From positions 1 to 64,000 of the forward strand of contig NZ_BBZF01000025.1 in NCBI RefSeq assembly GCF_020884795.1: 64,000 nucleotides of DNA, read 5' to 3'. Under the pieces are notes generated by a model that made no database searches, was not told the origin of the DNA, and saw only the letters and a program-made list of their open reading frames with translations. This DNA is from Micromonospora okii. GTDB lineage: Bacteria > Actinomycetota > Actinomycetes > Mycobacteriales > Micromonosporaceae. Position 1 is the first letter of the stretch. Each line of letters begins with the position of its first letter. Below are positions 61,201 to 64,000 of this stretch, in pieces. The position numbers and the translations under genes are program-made.

Positions 61201-64000
61201 CGGGCCGCAGGTGCTCTTCCGGACTCCGCCGGAGTTGGCCGCCGTGGGCCGGACCCGGATCGAGACCACCGCCGCCGCCCTGCGACGGCGGCACCCGCGC
61301 TTCACCGGCCTCGTCGATCTGCTCGTGCGCTGTGCCGAGGGCTACCCGGCCGCCCTGTCCCAGCCGGGAGCGGGACTGGCCCTGCTCTACCCGGCGGGAC
61401 GTTCCGACCTGCTGACCGACGCGCTGACCGGGCGCACTCTCGCACACCGGGCGACGGGACGGCTGAGCAGGGCGACCGGGCGACTCGTCGACCGGTTGGC
61501 GGCCCAACTCGACCGGCCGCTGCGGATCCTGGAGGTGGGCGCGGGCCAGGGGGCGCTCACCGAGGTGCTGGCAGACCGGTTGCCGCCAGGCCGGGTCGTC
61601 TACCACGCCACCGACATCTCGCCGGCCTTCGTGGCCCGGCTGGACGCCGAGGCGCGGCAGCGTGGCCTGCGCTGGGTTTGCGCGGCCGTCCTCGACATCG
61701 GACGCGACCCGGCCGAGCAGGGCCTCGCGGGCCACCACTACGATCTGGTCTGCGGACTGGACGTCGTGCACGCCACCCCGTACATCGCTCGGACGCTCGC
61801 CAACCTGCGCTCCGTACTCGCGCCGGGGGGAATCCTGGCACTGGTCGAGACCACCCCCGCCGACCGATGGCTGCCGTTCGTCTGGGGCTTGACCGAGGGC
61901 TGGTGGAGCTACGCCGACGAGCGCCGGGACGGGCCACTGCTGGACGCCGACGGGTGGCGCGCCGCCCTTCGGGAGCAACGTTTCGCCTCCGCCGACGTCA
62001 TCGTGCCCGAGACGGGTCCGCGGGATGCCGCCCTGATGCTGGCGCAGGAGCCGGGTGGGAACCGCATCACGGCGTTGGGGGGCACCGGCGTCGCGTCCAC
62101 CGGTCGCTCCCCGTGGCCGCCCAAGCGCAGCGACCCGAGTAGCTGGAGCTATCAGCCGGGCTGGCGTCAGGCCGTCGACCCGGCCGTCGGTGCTCCCCTG
62201 CGCGGCACGTGCCTGGTCTTCTCCGACGGCCCGCTCGGGGTGTCGGTCACCGAGCGGCTGGCCGAGCACGGCGTGCACCCGGTACTGGTCGCCTCGACGC
62301 CGGCCGGCGGAACGGCCCTCGATCCGGCCGACCCGGCCGGATACGGCGAGCTGGTGCGCCGGCTGGCAGACGAGGGCCGTCCCGTCCGGCTCGTCGTGCA
62401 CGGGTGGGCCGCCGAGGACGCCTGGCGCCGGGGCGGGGCGGCGACCTTCGACACCGTGGCCGCCAGTCAGGAGCGGGGCCTGCAGAGCCTGCTGCATCTC
62501 GCCCGGGCGTTCGGAGAGCTCGACCATAGCGAGGGCGTGCGGATCGTCGCGGTCACCGCGGGGTGCCAGGACGTGCTCGGCGACGACGTGCGCCATCCCG
62601 AGCACGCCACCGTCGCCGCCGCAGCGAAGATCATCCCGCGGGAGTACCCCTGGATGGCCTGCACCGTGCTGGACCTCGCGGCCGATCGTCCGGCCACCGT
62701 GGACACTCGCCGAACAGCAGCGGACGTGGTCCGGGAACTGCTGGTCGCCCGGGAGTCAGGCGTCGTGGCGCGCCGGGGTCGGCGTCGGTTCGTTCCGGAC
62801 TACCAGCCGTACCCGCTGCCGCCCGCGCCGGCTGAGAAGCCCGCTCGCGGCAGCGCGACGTACCTGGTCTGCGGCGGCCTGGGCGGCATCGGACTCAGCG
62901 TCGCCGAATGGTTGGCCCGCAGCGGCGCGGGACACCTGGTGCTGACCAGCCGCCGCCACCTGCCACCGCCGGAGCGATGGGCGGCGTACGTCACCAACGG
63001 CGAGGACGCGCGCACCCGCCGGGTGCTGCGCCGTCTGCTCGCCCTGACCGCGACGGGCACCAAGGTCGAGGTGCGCTCCGTCGACATCACGGACCGCGCC
63101 GGGATGAGTGACCTGGTGGTCGGCATCGAGCGGCGGCTGGGGCCGCTGGCCGGTGTCGTGCACGCGGCCGGGGTGCCCGACACCGGTGGAATGATCCAGC
63201 GGCGCGTGGACACCCGTGCGGCGACGGCGGCGAAGATCGAGGGTCTGCTCGCTCTCGACGAGGCGGTCGGCGACCGCCCCCTCGACTTCTTCGTGCTGTG
63301 CTCCTCTATCGGTACCGTGCTGCACAAGCTCAAGTTCGGCGAGGTGGGGTACGTGGCGGCGAACGAGTTCGTCGATGCCTTCGCCGGATACCGCGCACTC
63401 CGACGTCCCGGCGTCACGGTCGCCATCGCGTGGACCGACTGGCTGGACGACGGCATGTGGGCCGACGCGCAACGGCGGGCGCGCGGAGCGACGCGGCGTG
63501 TCGCCGAGTCGGTGAGCGGCGACCCGGGAGATGACCTGCTGGGCGGGGTTACCCACGCCGAAGGGATCGACGTGCTGGCCCGCATACTCGCCGCCGGCCC
63601 GGCACCCCGGGCGGTGGTGTCGCCCCGCGACCTGGACGTCCTACTCGCTCACCACGCATCCTTCAGCATCGACGACCACCTCGCCGCCGTCCGGCCGCCG
63701 ACCCCGGCCGGCACCCCGACCGCGGGCGGAAAAGCCGGACCGCCGGGCGGCGTAGCGACCTGGCCCGACGACGATCCGGGCGTGTCGGTACGCCGTACCG
63801 TCGCGGCGTTCTGGGAAGAGCTGCTGGGTGTCACCGACCCGGACCCGGGCGACGACTTCTTCACCGTGGGCGGGGACTCCCTGCTCGCCCTGCGGCTGCT
63901 CGCGATGGTCCACGACGAGTTCGGGGTCGAGATCCCGATCGCGCGGCTGTTCGACGCCCCCACTCTGCACGGACTCGTCGAGCACATCGAGAAGGTCCGG
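58262..64000 (+). CDS. Type I PKS module: KS-AT*-MT-KR-ACP (runs past the window edge)
   Basis: It starts at ATG 58262 and is open to the window end (1913 codons, no stop). The KS has Cys188 in SACSSSL, His324 in HGTGT and His364 in SNIGHLD, so it is complete. In the AT-like region (about 530-860) the GHSxGE motif reads GYGSGE at 620-625, leaving Gly622 where the catalytic Ser should be. A methyltransferase region follows, with SAM motif ILEVGAGQG from residue 1089. The KR has CGGLGGIG from 1537, Ser1681/Ser1682, Tyr1697 and Asn1701. The ACP has Ser1873 in GGDSLL. It would extend the peptide with one C-methylated, ketoreduced C2 unit if malonyl is supplied in trans. Confidence 0.9.
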   Translation, partial: MSNPAVEPPAPERIAIVSMAGRFPGAAGVEQLWANLRDGVDAVNRFRGADLLPAGHRPERVLDSRFVGAEGVLDDIALFAAGFFGYAPHEARIMDPQHRICLELAWEAFDTVGYEPARLDVPVGVFLASGLSTYLIRNVLTGDADQQAAVQQRDGLHLLLHNDKDFLPTTVSYTLGLTGPSLAVGSACSSSLVAVHLAVQSLTSYECDLALAGGVYVQIPHRQGHLRTPDSIYSAVGRCAPFDADADGTVGGSGAGVILLKRLSDALRDGDHVHAVILGSAVNNDGGAKAGYTAPSFAGQAAVIAEAQAVAGVSPDTIGYVEAHGTGTPMGDPIEVAALTEAFRLGTDRRQFCGLGSVKSNIGHLDAAAGIAGLIKAALVAHHGTIPATLHHRRAHPDLRLAESPFFVADRLLPWPGTPGPRRVGVSSFGVGGTNAHLVLEQPPAPVARGRSLRPEQVLTLSAETASALTRGARALARRLRADPTVDLADVAATLAGRRTLACRQVVVAATVPEAVDRLARLPEPPGPVPVPERAAALFFAGDGPGHRPLAARLDRDEPVVRRHLRACAEAFAAAGFDFAVPGPGRSPVGASSLPEGFAVGYALASALQEWGVEPVVLAGYGSGEYVAATLSGVLSLTDAARLVTAHEELATRVPAGDTVTVPLPSEALRPLLPADVHIAVLAAPDRCVVSGPQAAVAGLRERLRQRGVTVGSAVSMPQWHTPAVRPFLGPLADVLRGLRLRLPERSFVSTATGGLVGDEVCQPEFWLRRLWLPARVADALDRCAAYDNVALAHLTPDGPQMHVDGLDRELIEVAPLTGTPDPTGERSAVDEVATVSALLARLWKAGQPVDWTAVHRPQEPRRVPLPADRLRRERHWVEPAPAPVALPGVPQLAGELREALAAEPDPPAVDDHPGLRSDLNRLCAELALWYLAGSGIDTGFGARHRVPDLVRRLAIIAPYDRLLGFLLDVLVADGLAERDGPQVLFRTPPELAAVGRTRIETTAAALRRRHPRFTGLVDLLVRCAEGYPAALSQPGAGLALLYPAGRSDLLTDALTGRTLAHRATGRLSRATGRLVDRLAAQLDRPLRILEVGAGQGALTEVLADRLPPGRVVYHATDISPAFVARLDAEARQRGLRWVCAAVLDIGRDPAEQGLAGHHYDLVCGLDVVHATPYIARTLANLRSVLAPGGILALVETTPADRWLPFVWGLTEGWWSYADERRDGPLLDADGWRAALREQRFASADVIVPETGPRDAALMLAQEPGGNRITALGGTGVASTGRSPWPPKRSDPSSWSYQPGWRQAVDPAVGAPLRGTCLVFSDGPLGVSVTERLAEHGVHPVLVASTPAGGTALDPADPAGYGELVRRLADEGRPVRLVVHGWAAEDAWRRGGAATFDTVAASQERGLQSLLHLARAFGELDHSEGVRIVAVTAGCQDVLGDDVRHPEHATVAAAAKIIPREYPWMACTVLDLAADRPATVDTRRTAADVVRELLVARESGVVARRGRRRFVPDYQPYPLPPAPAEKPARGSATYLVCGGLGGIGLSVAEWLARSGAGHLVLTSRRHLPPPERWAAYVTNGEDARTRRVLRRLLALTATGTKVEVRSVDITDRAGMSDLVVGIERRLGPLAGVVHAAGVPDTGGMIQRRVDTRAATAAKIEGLLALDEAVGDRPLDFFVLCSSIGTVLHKLKFGEVGYVAANEFVDAFAGYRALRRPGVTVAIAWTDWLDDGMWADAQRRARGATRRVAESVSGDPGDDLLGGVTHAEGIDVLARILAAGPAPRAVVSPRDLDVLLAHHASFSIDDHLAAVRPPTPAGTPTAGGKAGPPGGVATWPDDDPGVSVRRTVAAFWEELLGVTDPDPGDDFFTVGGDSLLALRLLAMVHDEFGVEIPIARLFDAPTLHGLVEHIEKVR

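Overview
The window is very GC-rich actinomycete chromosome. The first 29 kb keeps the gene order I recall for Mycobacterium tuberculosis Rv1691 to Rv1713: TPR protein, HAD phosphatase, tlyA, nadK, recN, steA, mctB/steB, pyrG, Nudix, xerD, parA, scpA, scpB, rluB, cmk, der. Extra envelope genes sit between steB and pyrG, and ald lies before xerD. Gene content and style suggest a Micromonosporaceae member (Micromonospora or Salinispora type). That placement is an inference, not a sequence match.

Region 1 (1-29040) is the conserved core. Genes are mostly on the + strand, tightly packed, with many 4-base stop/start overlaps. They serve translation (tlyA, rluB, der), cofactor and nucleotide supply (nadK, pyrG, cmk, Nudix), DNA repair and segregation (recN, xerD, parA, scpA, scpB) and the cell envelope (steA, steB, a MraY-like protein, murJ, a glycosyltransferase, a phosphatase-like membrane protein). 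Oddities include an RGG-repeat extension on the first gene, a 40-bp direct repeat at the tlyA/nadK junction and a 24-bp minisatellite between parA and scpA.

Region 2 (29197-34560) looks like the edge of a genomic island. A tRNA-Pro(GGG) gene is followed 30 bp later by the C-terminal end of a tyrosine integrase pointing toward it, then a decayed IS3-type element. Next, on the - strand, comes a four-gene cobalamin-type uptake cassette: substrate-binding lipoprotein, FecCD permease, ATPase and a CbiX-like/2Fe-2S protein. A cobalamin riboswitch precedes it. A scrap of an IS30-type transposase lies beyond the riboswitch.

Region 3 (34653-64000) is a hybrid NRPS/PKS biosynthetic gene cluster that runs off the right edge. 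It holds an acyl-CoA dehydrogenase-like protein, a class III aminotransferase, two ABC half-transporters, a fatty-acyl-AMP ligase, a luciferase-like monooxygenase, a stand-alone adenylation domain with an asparagine-type specificity code, an asparagine synthase, a C*-A-PCP-C-A-PCP synthetase, a C-A-PCP synthetase and a KS-AT*-MT-KR-ACP polyketide synthase. The PKS acyltransferase lacks its nucleophile motif and the first condensation domain lacks its catalytic His. The likely logic is: make Asn, activate Asn plus at least three other monomers, add one C-methylated and ketoreduced polyketide extension, and export the product. The product itself cannot be named from this window.
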